A stretch of 64,000 nt of DNA from an uncultured Collinsella sp. (GTDB taxonomy: Bacteria > Actinomycetota > Coriobacteriia > Coriobacteriales > Coriobacteriaceae). Positions 24,971 to 33,974 of the stretch are shown here, in pieces. The translations under genes and the position numbers were made by a program. Under the pieces are notes generated by a model. It saw only the letters and a list, made by a program, of their open reading frames with translations, ran no database searches and had not been told where the DNA came from. Numbering within the stretch: position 1 is the first letter of the stretch; the number at the start of each line of letters is the position of its first letter. The stretch lies in the NCBI GenBank assembly GCA_900540995.1, contig UQHO01000001.1:1-64000 (forward strand), given 5' to 3'.

Positions 24971-25894
24971 ATGCTCATTGCATTGCAGGGCGCCGTTTCG
25001 CAGGGCGTCCTCTGGGGCATTATGGTGCTTGGCGTGTTTATCACGTTCCGCCTGCTCGACATTCCCGATATGACCTGCGACGGCAGCTTTGCCCTCGGCG
25101 GCTGCGTCTGCGCTGTGCTCATCGTCAATAACAACGTCGACCCGCTGTTCGCCGTGCTGGCCGGTATGTGCGCCGGCGCCATCGCGGGCGCCGTCACGGG
25201 CATTTTGACCACCGTCTTTGAGATTCCTGCGATCCTCGCCGGAATCCTCACCCAGATCAGCCTGTGGTCCATCAACCTGCGCATCATGGGCAAGTCCAAT
25301 ACGCCCATTCTTGCCAAAGGCACCGTGTTCTCGGCCGTCAGCAATATGACCGGTCTGCCGCAGTCCAGCGTTACCATCATCTTGGGCATCCTGCTCGCCG
25401 TGGCTATCGTTGCCATCCTGTATTGGTTCTTTGGCACCGAGATCGGCTCGGCGCTGCGAGCCACCGGCAACAACGAGTACATGATCCGCGCTCTGGGCGT
25501 CAACACCAACTCCACCAAGATGATCGCCCTCGTGCTCTCCAACGCCCTCATCGGCCTTTCGGGCGCGCTCATCTGCCAGAGCCAAAAGTATGCCGACATT
25601 GGTATGGGCACCGGTGCCATCGTTATCGGTCTTGCCGCCATTGTTATCGGCGAGGTGCTCGGCCGTCTGCTTCCCGGCGGCCTCACGCAGTTTAGCGTCC
25701 GTCTTGCCTCCGCCGTCTTTGGCTCCGTGGTGTACTTCCTTATCCGCGCCATCGTGCTGCAGTTGGGCATGGACGCCAACGACATGAAGCTGCTCTCCGC
25801 CGTGATTGTCGCTGTGGCCCTGTGCGTGCCCGTGGTTTGGGAGCGCTATAAGCTCCGCAGCTCCTACACGAAGGGGGATGAGGCAGATGCTTAA
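24971..25894 (+). CDS. ABC transporter permease (branched-chain/BPD_transp_2 type)
   Basis: 307 residues with about 8-9 hydrophobic segments, starting MLIALQGAVSQGVLWGIM after GGAGG. The motif FRLLDIPDMTCDGSFALGG and RALGVNTNSTKM are characteristic of permeases paired with TrpX-like binding proteins. It forms the membrane channel of the uptake system. The ATPase start overlaps its stop by 8 bases. The 200-bp gap from the binding-protein gene shows no terminator I trust. Confidence 0.87.
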   Translation: MLIALQGAVSQGVLWGIMVLGVFITFRLLDIPDMTCDGSFALGGCVCAVLIVNNNVDPLFAVLAGMCAGAIAGAVTGILTTVFEIPAILAGILTQISLWSINLRIMGKSNTPILAKGTVFSAVSNMTGLPQSSVTIILGILLAVAIVAILYWFFGTEIGSALRATGNNEYMIRALGVNTNSTKMIALVLSNALIGLSGALICQSQKYADIGMGTGAIVIGLAAIVIGEVLGRLLPGGLTQFSVRLASAVFGSVVYFLIRAIVLQLGMDANDMKLLSAVIVAVALCVPVVWERYKLRSSYTKGDEADA

Positions 25895-26681
25895 GCTCTC
25901 GCACGTCAAGAAGACCTTTAACAAGGGCACCGTCACCGAGAAGCGCGCGCTCACCGGCGTCGACCTCACCCTAAATGACGGCGACTTTGTAACCGTGATC
26001 GGCGGCAACGGCGCCGGCAAGTCCACGCTGCTCAACATGATCGCCGGCGTGTACCCGCTCGATTCGGGCGTTATTGAGCTCGACGGCACCGACATCTCGC
26101 GCCTGAGCGAGTCGCAGCGCGCCAAGTACCTGGGCCGCGTGTTTCAGGACCCCATGCGCGGTACCGCTGCCGACATGCAGATTGCCGAGAACTTGGCCCT
26201 CGCCAAGCGTCGCGGCCAGCGTCGCGGCCTTTCGTGGGGCGTCACCAAGGCCGAGAAAGATGAGTACGTTGAGCTGCTCAAGCGCCTGGACCTTGGTCTG
26301 GACACGCGTCTCAACGCCAAGGTCGGCCTGCTCTCGGGTGGCCAGCGCCAGGCACTCACCCTGCTGATGGCCACGCTCACCAGGCCGCGCCTGCTGCTGC
26401 TCGACGAGCACACTGCGGCCCTCGACCCCAAGACGGCCTCTAAGGTGCTCAACCTGACCGAGGAGATCGTCGACGAGAACCACCTGACCACGCTCATGGT
26501 CACGCATAACATGAACGACGCCATCCGTCTGGGCAACCGTCTGATCATGATGCACGAGGGCCATGTGATCTACGACGTGGCGGGCGATGAGAAGAAGTCG
26601 CTCACCGTAGCCGACCTGCTGCAGAAATTCGAGGAGGTCTCGGGTGGCGAGCTCGCCAACGACCGCATGCTGCTAAGCTAA
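25887..26681 (+). CDS. ABC transporter ATP-binding protein
   Basis: 264 residues. Walker A GGNGAGKSTLLN, Q-loop GRVFQDPMRG, signature LSGGQRQALTLL, Walker B LLLLDEHTAALD and the H-loop VTHNMNDAI are all present. It powers the neighbouring permease. Start at 25887 (MLKLSHVKK) follows GGGGG; an in-frame ATG three codons earlier is possible. Two hairpins with a GGGACAGG core follow. Confidence 0.9.
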   Translation: MLKLSHVKKTFNKGTVTEKRALTGVDLTLNDGDFVTVIGGNGAGKSTLLNMIAGVYPLDSGVIELDGTDISRLSESQRAKYLGRVFQDPMRGTAADMQIAENLALAKRRGQRRGLSWGVTKAEKDEYVELLKRLDLGLDTRLNAKVGLLSGGQRQALTLLMATLTRPRLLLLDEHTAALDPKTASKVLNLTEEIVDENHLTTLMVTHNMNDAIRLGNRLIMMHEGHVIYDVAGDEKKSLTVADLLQKFEEVSGGELANDRMLLS

Positions 26682-26718
26682 ACCTACCAAAAAGGGACAG
26701 GTTTATTTTGGCAGGTTT
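26681..26718 (+). repeat. Hairpin with GGGACAGG centre after the ABC operon
   Basis: AACCTACCAAAA and TTTTGGCAGGTT pair with one mismatch around AGGGACAGGTTTA. It begins at the stop codon of the ATPase gene and ends in a T-rich stretch, so it may terminate. Related GGGACA-type hairpins occur at 26736, 29759 and 32477. Confidence 0.65.
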
Positions 26719-26735
26719 TATCTGCGCAAACGTCA

Positions 26736-26775
26736 AAACCGCCGCTAAGGGACAGGCGCCCTTGCGGCGGTTTTC
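26736..26775 (+). terminator. Terminator of the ABC operon
   Basis: AAAACCGCCGC(T)AAGG and CCTTGCGGCGGTTTT pair around GACAGGCGC, with a T-rich tail. It is likely bidirectional in sequence; only plus-strand genes use it. Confidence 0.75.
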
Positions 26776-26838
26776 GCATATTATGTCGATAATCCGATAT
26801 TCAACCAGACATTCTGGCTAAGGACTAAGGAAACTGCC

Positions 26839-28863
26839 ATGAAAAGACTCCCCCGCCTTGCGTTGGCCGCCGCGTTGTTTGCCGGCGCGCTCGCAGGCAT
26901 CCCAAGCCTCGCTTTCGCGGGAAACCTGCCCGCCGCTATTGACGGCTCCGTGGCCGTCATGCACACCAACGATATCCACGGCAGCTACAAGTACAGCTAC
27001 AACGAAAGCAAGGGCGCTGGCACTGTGGGCTTTGACGGACTGGCGGTTCTCTATAGCGCCCAGGGCAACGCCCCCGATCTTTTGCTCGATGCGGGCGACA
27101 CCTTCCACGGACAGTCCTTCGCCACCATGAGCGAGGGCAAGAGCATCGCCGAGCTCATGGACACCTTCTATGCCGACGGCTACGACGCGACCACGCCAGG
27201 TAACCACGACTGGAGCTACGGCGCGGACAAACTCCGCACCATGACCGGCTACAGCCCCACCGGCACGCCCTTCGCCATGCTCTGCGCGAACGCAAAGTCT
27301 ACGAGCGGCGTATGGAGCTCGAGCATCACGAAGACGCTCGATCGCACCTGGGAGGATAGCGAGGATCACTCCGCATTCGACTACAAAATCAAGGTCGGCG
27401 TCGTGGGTGCCATGGATGAGTCGCTGGAATCCTCGCTGCGCGCGGACCTGGTCGCGGGTACGTCGTTCTCGAGTGCCGCGAACGCCATCAATACCGAGGC
27501 AGAGCAGCTGCGCAGGGAGGGCTGCGATGTTGTTGTGTGTATCGCGCATACACTCAACGCCAAGACCTTTGCCACGCGGCTCCGTGGCGTCGATGCCCTT
27601 ATCGCAGGCCACGAGCACATCAACCTTAACGAGAAGGTGACGGGAGCCGACGGCAAGACGATCCACGTTGTTGAGGCAGGCAGCGCCTTTGCCGAGGTGG
27701 GGCTGCTTTCCATTCCGTACAAGTACGACACCAATGGCACCGAGACGACCGACGATGACACGGTCACGGTCCCTGCAGACGGCAGCGACGAGAAGCTCTA
27801 CACCGCCAAGAACGTCAACGACCTTTTGGCAGACCCCGACAAGGGCTCCGACTACCAAAGCCGCCTTGAAGCCGTCCGCAACAAGATCAAGCCGCTCGAC
27901 GAGGACTTTGAAAACGAATCGAACAAGGTGCTCGGCACATCCACCACCAACTATTTCTACGGCGAGGACACCGCAGGCACGCATGGTTGGGAAATGGTGC
28001 GCACCACCGATTTCCGTCCCAGCAACCCGGGTGACACCACCAAGGCCCAGACCATCGGCCACGTGATTTGCGGCTCCTATCTTGCCCTGACGGGCGCGGA
28101 CCTCGCTATCGAAAACGCTGGCGGCATCCGCGGCGGCATCGCGGCGGGCAACGTGACCGCCGGCAACGTCATCGCCATCTCGCCCTACGGCAACACCGTG
28201 GAGACCTGGACCATGACCGGCGCGGACTTCCTCGCAGCGCTCGAGCACTCGCTACAAATCAGCGACGATTGCAACGACAGCTATGAGCTTCAGCAGGCTT
28301 ATGTGACGGCCGGTCACACCGAGCAGGAGGCGCAAGACAAGTACAAGTGGCGCGATGACTCTGGCAGCGTTCTCTCCTTTGGCGGCATCAACGTGACGAT
28401 TGATTGGACGCAGCCCGAAGGCAAGCGCATTGTGAGTGCCACACTCACCAAGGACGGCAGCACGCTCGATCCCACCAAGACCTATACCGTCGCCACCAAC
28501 AACTACATCATCACCAACACGACCGACTTTCCCACCTTTGCGCACGCCACCAAGTACACCGAGTGGGGCACGTGTGAGGCAGCGCTGAGGGCGCTGATTG
28601 GACAGAACGGCTGGGAGAGCAAGATGGCCGGGCTCGCCGGCACCATCAGCTTCGGCTCCGCAGCCGTGGACCCCACGCCCACACCGGCCCCGACGCCTAA
28701 GCCCTCGCCTAAGACGGACACGACGACCACGAAGGTCATCACCAAGAAGACGACCGGTAAGCTCGCCGCAACGGGAGACCGCACGCTGGCAGTAGTTGGC
28801 GCGTGCCTTATCGGCGGCATCATCGTCATCATGCTCGGCATTATCTGGAAGCGTCGACGCTAA
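26839..28863 (+). CDS. Cell-surface 5'-nucleotidase / UDP-sugar hydrolase family protein
   Basis: 674 residues. A signal peptide ends near residue 27 (SLAFA). The metallophosphatase domain has HTNDIHG, DAGDTFHGQ, GNHDW and AGHEHI, which bind two metals. The 5'-nucleotidase C-terminal domain has NAGGIRGGI. A Pro/Thr/Lys-rich wall-spanning linker follows, then LAATG at 642-646, a hydrophobic segment and WKRRR, i.e. a sortase-type anchor with an altered LPxTG motif. It probably hydrolyses extracellular nucleotides to supply nucleosides and phosphate. RBS AAGGA precedes the ATG. Confidence 0.9.
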   Translation: MKRLPRLALAAALFAGALAGIPSLAFAGNLPAAIDGSVAVMHTNDIHGSYKYSYNESKGAGTVGFDGLAVLYSAQGNAPDLLLDAGDTFHGQSFATMSEGKSIAELMDTFYADGYDATTPGNHDWSYGADKLRTMTGYSPTGTPFAMLCANAKSTSGVWSSSITKTLDRTWEDSEDHSAFDYKIKVGVVGAMDESLESSLRADLVAGTSFSSAANAINTEAEQLRREGCDVVVCIAHTLNAKTFATRLRGVDALIAGHEHINLNEKVTGADGKTIHVVEAGSAFAEVGLLSIPYKYDTNGTETTDDDTVTVPADGSDEKLYTAKNVNDLLADPDKGSDYQSRLEAVRNKIKPLDEDFENESNKVLGTSTTNYFYGEDTAGTHGWEMVRTTDFRPSNPGDTTKAQTIGHVICGSYLALTGADLAIENAGGIRGGIAAGNVTAGNVIAISPYGNTVETWTMTGADFLAALEHSLQISDDCNDSYELQQAYVTAGHTEQEAQDKYKWRDDSGSVLSFGGINVTIDWTQPEGKRIVSATLTKDGSTLDPTKTYTVATNNYIITNTTDFPTFAHATKYTEWGTCEAALRALIGQNGWESKMAGLAGTISFGSAAVDPTPTPAPTPKPSPKTDTTTTKVITKKTTGKLAATGDRTLAVVGACLIGGIIVIMLGIIWKRRR

Positions 28864-28914
28864 GCTACACCGCCGGGCCTTGCAGCCCCGCCGCGTAAAC
28901 CTTATATCGAGCAC

Positions 28915-28949
28915 AGAAGCCCGTCCGAATTTGATCGGACGGGCTTCTT
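28915..28949 (+). terminator. Nucleotidase terminator
   Basis: AGAAGCCCGTCCGA, loop ATTTGA, TCGGACGGGCTTCTT; 50 bases after the stop. Confidence 0.85.
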
Positions 28950-28991
28950 GGTGGGTATCATGGTTGGACGATCATTAGGAGGTTTCCCTAC

Positions 28992-29759
28992 ATGGAATTG
29001 TTTGAGCCGATTCTTCATTTCTTTGAACAACGGTGGGTCCACAACATCATCTGGGCCGTCATCTTGGCGATAGGCACCGCCGTCGCCGCCAAGGTCGTAT
29101 CCAAGACCCTGAACCATCTGCTTAACCGAGACGATAACCCGCTACCGGCATCGAGTATCTTCATCAACATCGCGCGCGCCGTCATCTGGATGATCGGCGG
29201 CAGCTTTATCCTCGACAACTGTTTTGGCATTAATGCAAACGCCCTCGTCGCCGCTCTTGGCGTCGGCGGCATCGCCATCTCGCTCGGCTTTCAGGACACG
29301 CTGTCAAACCTTATCGGCGGCATGCAAGTGACCTTTATGGGCATCATCAAACCCGGCGACAATATCGAGGTCGGCGGCGTATCCGGCGTGGTCCAAGACA
29401 TCACTTGGCGCCATACAACGATTGAGGATGCCTGTGGACAGACCATCATTGTGCCCAACTCCAACATCTCCAAGAACACGCTCGTGCATTTGATGCCCTT
29501 TGGACGCGTGGCCGTGCCCGTTGCCGTAAAGGACACGTCTAAGTGGGCTTCCCTTGACGCGCTGGCAGACGAGCTCACCGATGCCACCAAGACCGCCGTG
29601 CTTCCCATCTCGGGCTTTGACAAGGAGCCCTACGTACTCTTTAGCGAGATCGGCGACTTTGGCATCAAGGGCAAGATCATCTTTATCGTCAGCGACGACA
29701 GCACTACTTTCACGGCAGCCGACGCCTGCATCCGCGCCATCGCCCCCATCATCGCCTAA
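28992..29759 (+). CDS. mscS: Small-conductance mechanosensitive channel (MscS family)
   Basis: 255 residues, close to E. coli MscS in length. Three N-terminal membrane helices are visible; the pore-lining third helix is ALVAALGVGGIAISLGFQ, followed by the beta domain with FMGIIKPGDNIEVGGVSG and VQDITWRHTTI. It opens on membrane tension and releases solutes during osmotic downshock. The start follows AGGAGG. It is a single-gene transcript. Confidence 0.93.
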   Translation: MELFEPILHFFEQRWVHNIIWAVILAIGTAVAAKVVSKTLNHLLNRDDNPLPASSIFINIARAVIWMIGGSFILDNCFGINANALVAALGVGGIAISLGFQDTLSNLIGGMQVTFMGIIKPGDNIEVGGVSGVVQDITWRHTTIEDACGQTIIVPNSNISKNTLVHLMPFGRVAVPVAVKDTSKWASLDALADELTDATKTAVLPISGFDKEPYVLFSEIGDFGIKGKIIFIVSDDSTTFTAADACIRAIAPIIA

Positions 29760-29797
29760 ACCACCGTAAAGGGGTCAGGCATCTTTGTAGTGGTTTT
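29759..29797 (+). repeat. GGGTCAGG-centred hairpin after mscS
   Basis: AACCACCGTAAAG and CTTTGTAGTGGTT pair imperfectly around GGGTCAGGCAT, ending in TTTT. It resembles the hairpin at 32477 and may serve as the mscS terminator. Confidence 0.6.
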
Positions 29798-29851
29798 CAT
29801 TCGTGGTACCATGGTTCATATAGTTGTTTAAACGACTAAGGGAGCAACATT

Positions 29852-31768
29852 ATGGAAGAGGCCTACCGTCAAGCACGCAAGCGCGGCGAGCAAGGACGTC
29901 GACGCGCCATTAGTCAAAGCGAGTATCCGTACCTCACGGACCTCGATAGCTTGGTTGCCCAGCTCCCCTTAGGCCAGCGAGAGAATGTCGGCCTGAGAGA
30001 CATTCCGCTCGAAATGGTCGTCGGCACGGTCACCAAGGGCCGTCAGTCCGCCTTTTCGTGTAACTTTATGCCCCTGCTTCCGTTTAGCACCGAGTTCGCC
30101 CGCAAGTGGTCCAACCTCTACGACATCCAGGTGACCGAGGGCTATCGCGACCCCGTCATCGTCACCGAGTTCATGCATCGGTTCTATGTCCAAGAAGGCA
30201 ACAAACGCGTCAGTGTCCTCAAATTCCTAGACGCCCCGACGGTTTCGGCCAAGGTCACCCGTCTCTACCCCGGCAAATGGGATTCCGTCGAAAGCCGCCT
30301 GTACGGCGAGTTCTGCGCGTTTTGGCGCGTCTGCCCCCTATACGAGATCGAGTTCTCGCGTGAGGGAAGCTACGAAACGCTCGCGAAGATGCTCGGTCAG
30401 AACCTTATCGAAAAATGGCCGCAGAAAAAGGTCGACTACCTGCGCCACACTTTCCTGCTCTTTAAGCGTGCCTACCTTCGCGCAGGCGGCGATCACCTGG
30501 ACATTACGTCTGCCGACGCCATGCTCGTGTACCTCAATGTGTACAACCAGGACCGCCTGCTGGATACGCCGACGGATATCGTCGTAAACCGCCTGTGCAA
30601 GATTTGGCGCGAGCTGGTCATTGCCGGCAAAAATGACGAGGAAAAGGTCGATCTTGTCGAAGCACCGAGCGTCGACGAGGAGGAGACGCCCGCCAAGTCC
30701 ACCTCTGGCGTGCTCAACTTCTTTATGGGCAAGACCGTCTACTCGACGGCCAACCCCCTGCGCATCGCCTTTATCCATGAGTTCCCCTGTGCGACGTCGA
30801 GCTGGGACAGCCTGCACGACCAAGGGCGTCAGTATCTCGATGAGCACTTTGGCGGTATCGTGCGCACCGAGGCGTTCGAGGACTGTCACGATCCGGATGT
30901 GTTCTACGCCGCCGTGGAAACGGCTGTCAAACATGGAGCAAACGTCATCTTCTCGACCTCGCACCGCCTGATGGAATACACGCTCAGGGCTGCCGTTGAG
31001 TATCCCCGGATTCGGTTCCTCAACTGCTCTATCGGCCTTCCCCATCAAAGCGTCCGTTCGTACTTTGGCAAGATGTACGAGGCCAAGTTTCTGCTGGGCG
31101 CCCTTGCGGCCAGCATGGCGGACAACCACCGCATCGGTTACCACGCGTCGGTCTTCGCCTCGGGCGCACTCAGCGAGATCAACGCCTTTGCGATTGGCGC
31201 CTCGCTGCTCGACCCGCGCGCGCAGGTCATCCTCACCTGGGGCGATGTTCCCGCCGGTGGTCTTGCCGAAGCCATGTGCCGCGAAGGCGTGAGCGTCATG
31301 ACCGGCGCCGATATGTCAAAGTCGCTGGAAGATCCCACCGCCTACGGGCTTCACCGCTTGGTCGATGACAAGGTTACCGGCATCGCCATGCCCGTCTGGA
31401 ACTGGGGGCGCTACTACGAGCTTATCGTGAAAAGCCTTCTGCACGGCACATGGGACGAGACCAGCGACGACAACCAAGTGCGCGCCGTCAACTACTGGTA
31501 CGGCATGAGCTCCGGCGTTATCGACATCCGTTACGCTCCGGGCCTACCCTACCAAACGCGCAAACTCGTGCAGTTGCTCCGCAACGGCATTGTCGAGGGA
31601 TCCATCAACCCCTTTGGCGGCGAGCTCCACAGCCAGAACGGCGTGGTACAGATCGAAGGCTTCCCTCCGCTGCCGAGCACGCAGATTGTCGAGATGAATT
31701 GGCTGGCGGACAACGTGGTAGGCACCATTCCGCAGCTCGACGATGAGCCGAAAGTCCCTGCCCTATGA
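29852..31768 (+). CDS. Cytoplasmic BMP-domain protein with ParB-like N-terminal region
   Basis: 638 residues with no signal peptide or lipobox. The first 120 residues contain EGYRDPVIVTEFMHRFYVQE followed by GNKRVSVLKFL, which recalls the ParB/Srx-type fold (prediction only). After an acidic linker near 265-280, residues 290-600 look like a Bmp/PnrA periplasmic-binding domain (LRIAFIHEF, SFGKMYEAKFLLGALAASM-like YFGKMYEAKFLLGALAA, GIAMPVWNWGRYYE). Such domains normally bind nucleosides outside the cell. Here it is probably an intracellular sensor. The next gene overlaps by 4 bases (ATGA). Confidence 0.65.
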   Translation: MEEAYRQARKRGEQGRRRAISQSEYPYLTDLDSLVAQLPLGQRENVGLRDIPLEMVVGTVTKGRQSAFSCNFMPLLPFSTEFARKWSNLYDIQVTEGYRDPVIVTEFMHRFYVQEGNKRVSVLKFLDAPTVSAKVTRLYPGKWDSVESRLYGEFCAFWRVCPLYEIEFSREGSYETLAKMLGQNLIEKWPQKKVDYLRHTFLLFKRAYLRAGGDHLDITSADAMLVYLNVYNQDRLLDTPTDIVVNRLCKIWRELVIAGKNDEEKVDLVEAPSVDEEETPAKSTSGVLNFFMGKTVYSTANPLRIAFIHEFPCATSSWDSLHDQGRQYLDEHFGGIVRTEAFEDCHDPDVFYAAVETAVKHGANVIFSTSHRLMEYTLRAAVEYPRIRFLNCSIGLPHQSVRSYFGKMYEAKFLLGALAASMADNHRIGYHASVFASGALSEINAFAIGASLLDPRAQVILTWGDVPAGGLAEAMCREGVSVMTGADMSKSLEDPTAYGLHRLVDDKVTGIAMPVWNWGRYYELIVKSLLHGTWDETSDDNQVRAVNYWYGMSSGVIDIRYAPGLPYQTRKLVQLLRNGIVEGSINPFGGELHSQNGVVQIEGFPPLPSTQIVEMNWLADNVVGTIPQLDDEPKVPAL

Positions 31769-32475
31769 AAATCCTTGCCATAGCCGATACCGAAGAACGA
31801 TGCCTTTGGGAGTGCTTTCGCAAGGAACGCTTTGAGGGAGTCGACCTGATTTTGTCCGCCGGCGATCTGGACCCGGACTATCTTGAGTTTTTGGTTACGG
31901 TCATCAACAAACCGCTCATCTACGTGCGCGGCAATCACGATGACCGCTACGCACGTCATGCACCGGGCGGATGTATCTGCGTGGAAGACAGCGTGTACAC
32001 GTACCGAGGGATTCGCATTGCGGGCCTTGGCGGGTCCATGCGTTATCGCGACGGCGCCAACATGTACACCGAACGCGAGATGTCCAAGCGCATGCGTAAG
32101 CTGTCGCGTAAGGTTAGGATGGTCGGCGGGTGCGACATTCTGCTTACCCATGCACCCGCCGCCGGTATGGGTGATCTGGACGATCTACCGCATCGAGGAT
32201 TCGAATGCTTTAACACAGCGCTTGAGTCCTGGGGGGTCGACTACATGGTGCATGGGCATGTACACCAAAGCTACGGTAACGATTTTCAGCGCGAGCGGCA
32301 GCATGTGTGTGGAACGACGATCATCAACGCCTGCGGCTATACGCAGTTTGAGCTCGACCAGACGCACTACCCCATCCGCGGCTGGCAAGCAGCCTGGCTC
32401 AACTCACAAACCATGCGCCGCGAGCTCAAACGCCACGAAGCCATCGAGTCCTCAACAGCCAGAACACCCTGGTAA
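31765..32475 (+). CDS. Calcineurin-like metallophosphoesterase
   Basis: 236 residues. The metal-binding blocks are MKILAIADTEER, LILSAGDLDPDYL, YVRGNHDD, LLTHAPAAG and MVHGHVHQSYG. The first block has D-T instead of the usual D-x-H, so one metal ligand is changed. It should cleave a phosphodiester or phosphomonoester; the substrate is unknown. Its start overlaps the stop of the BMP-domain gene, implying translational coupling and a shared role. Confidence 0.8.
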   Translation: MKILAIADTEERCLWECFRKERFEGVDLILSAGDLDPDYLEFLVTVINKPLIYVRGNHDDRYARHAPGGCICVEDSVYTYRGIRIAGLGGSMRYRDGANMYTEREMSKRMRKLSRKVRMVGGCDILLTHAPAAGMGDLDDLPHRGFECFNTALESWGVDYMVHGHVHQSYGNDFQRERQHVCGTTIINACGYTQFELDQTHYPIRGWQAAWLNSQTMRRELKRHEAIESSTARTPW

Positions 32476-32476
32476 C

Positions 32477-32509
32477 CACCACAAAGAGGACACTGTCCCC
32501 TTTGTGGTG
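32477..32509. repeat. Palindrome CACCACAAAG...CTTTGTGGTG
   Basis: A 33-bp palindrome with one mismatch and a GGACACTGTCC centre, immediately after the phosphoesterase stop and followed by CTTTTG. It belongs to the GGGACA-type hairpins of this window and is a probable terminator. Confidence 0.75.
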
Positions 32510-32525
32510 CTTTTGACGCGATAGC

Positions 32526-32565
32526 AAGAAACCCGGTCCTGCACAAGGCAGAACCGGGTTTCTTT
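32526..32565 (-). terminator. rplKA terminator
   Basis: AAGAAACCCGGT and ACCGGGTTTCTT pair around a 14-base loop. It can act in both directions, for rplA from the right and for the phosphoesterase from the left. Confidence 0.88.
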
Positions 32566-32600
32566 AGCAATGCTTGCTGTACTCAGGCAGTAACTAGCAG

Positions 32601-33308
32601 TTACTCAGCCAGGAAGTCACGCTGGACAGCGGGATCGACCTTGACGCCAGGGCCCATGGTGGAAGACACGGAGATGGACTTGACGTACTTGCCCTTAGCA
32701 GAAGAGGGCTTGACGCGCAGGATCTCGGTGTACAGGGCAGCGTAGTTCTCGACGAGCTGCTGCTCAGAGAAGGACTTCTTGCCCAGGGGCACGTGGCAGA
32801 TGCCGTAGCGGTCGGCACGATACTCAACGCGGCCGGCCTTGAGCTCGGAGACCATCTTGGCGACGTCCATGGTCACGGTGCCGAGCTTAGGGTTCGGCAT
32901 GAGGCCACGGGGACCAAGGATCTTACCGATGCGGCCAACCTTGGCCATCATGTTCGGCGTAGCGATAGCGGCGTCGAAGTTGATCTCGCCCTTCTGGATC
33001 TGGGCGACGAGCTCGTCGGAACCGATGATGTCGGCACCGGCAGCCTCGGCTTCGCGGGCCTTCTCGCCCTCGGCGAAGACGGCAACACGAACGGTCTTGC
33101 CGGTGCCGTGGGGCAGGGAGATGGAACCACGGATGTTCTGGTCAGCCTTACGAGTATCGATGCCCAGACGGAAGTGGGCCTCGACGGTCTCGTCGAACTT
33201 GGCGGTGTCGAGCTCCTTGATGAGCTTGGCAGCCTGAAGGGGGGTGTAGAGCGTGGCGCGGTCGATCTTCTCGGCAGCGGCGTTATAGCTCTTACCATGC
33301 TTAGCCAT
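32601..33308 (-). CDS. rplA: Ribosomal protein uL1
   Basis: 235 residues, the L1 protein of the 50S stalk near the E site, and often a translational repressor of its operon. Typical features are MAKHGKSYNAAAEKIDR, HGTGKTVRVAVFAEG and PRGLMPNPKLGTVT. The start at 33308 has GGAGG 8 bases upstream; the ATG two codons earlier is too near that site. It follows rplK after a 117-base spacer. rplJ is not the next gene. Confidence 0.97.
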   Translation of the reverse strand: MAKHGKSYNAAAEKIDRATLYTPLQAAKLIKELDTAKFDETVEAHFRLGIDTRKADQNIRGSISLPHGTGKTVRVAVFAEGEKAREAEAAGADIIGSDELVAQIQKGEINFDAAIATPNMMAKVGRIGKILGPRGLMPNPKLGTVTMDVAKMVSELKAGRVEYRADRYGICHVPLGKKSFSEQQLVENYAALYTEILRVKPSSAKGKYVKSISVSSTMGPGVKVDPAVQRDFLAE

Positions 33309-33425
33309 GTGCATTACCTCCTGTGGTTAAACGGGCGTGAGCCCTCCCACATCGTATCGTGTGCCCTATTGCACACATTTAACGGGCGTCCCGGTCGGAG
33401 CACCCGTCGTTACCATAAGAAATCG

Positions 33426-33854
33426 CTACTCAGCGATGGTGACACCCATGGAACGGGCGGTACCGGCGATGATCTTCTTGGCGGCGTCAATGTCGTTGGC
33501 ATTGAGGTCCGGCATCTTGATCTCGGCGATCTTGGTGAGCTGCTCCTGGGAGAGCTGGCCAACCTTGTCGGCCTGGGGCTTAGCGGAACCAGACTTGAGG
33601 TTCAGCTCCTTCTTGATGAGGTGAGCCGCCGGCGGGGTCTTGGTGATGAAGGAGAAGGACTTATCCTCGTAGACAGAGATCTCAACGGGGATGATGTCGC
33701 CCTTCTTGTCCTGCGTCTCGGCGTTAAAGGCCTGGCAGAACTGCATGATGTTCACGCCAGCAGCGCCCAGGGCGGGGCCGACGGGAGGAGCGGGGTTAGC
33801 TGCACCAGCAGGAATCTGGAGCTTAATGACGTTGGCAACCTTCTTCTCAGCCAT
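33426..33854 (-). CDS. rplK: Ribosomal protein uL11
   Basis: 142 residues, the normal family length. It binds the GTPase-associated region of 23S rRNA. Typical blocks are KLQIPAGAANPAPPVGPALG, GVNIMQFCQAFNA and the C-terminal AGTARSMGVTI. The start at 33854 follows AAAGGA. It is 120 bases downstream of nusG. Confidence 0.97.
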   Translation of the reverse strand: MAEKKVANVIKLQIPAGAANPAPPVGPALGAAGVNIMQFCQAFNAETQDKKGDIIPVEISVYEDKSFSFITKTPPAAHLIKKELNLKSGSAKPQADKVGQLSQEQLTKIAEIKMPDLNANDIDAAKKIIAGTARSMGVTIAE

Positions 33855-33974
33855 GGTCATTCCTTTCGAATCACGAGTGTGAAGTACTTGCTATATCGTA
33901 AGCACGCACGTGTTAGAAGCACTCCTGAGATGAGCAGTCACAGAAGAAGCACGCTCGCGCGAACGGACGAAAAC

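Noticed and set aside
33309..33425. L1 autoregulatory site between rplK and rplA
   Set aside because: A small GGGC/GCCC hairpin and a GTGGGAG stretch are present, but I could not match the known L1 target with confidence.
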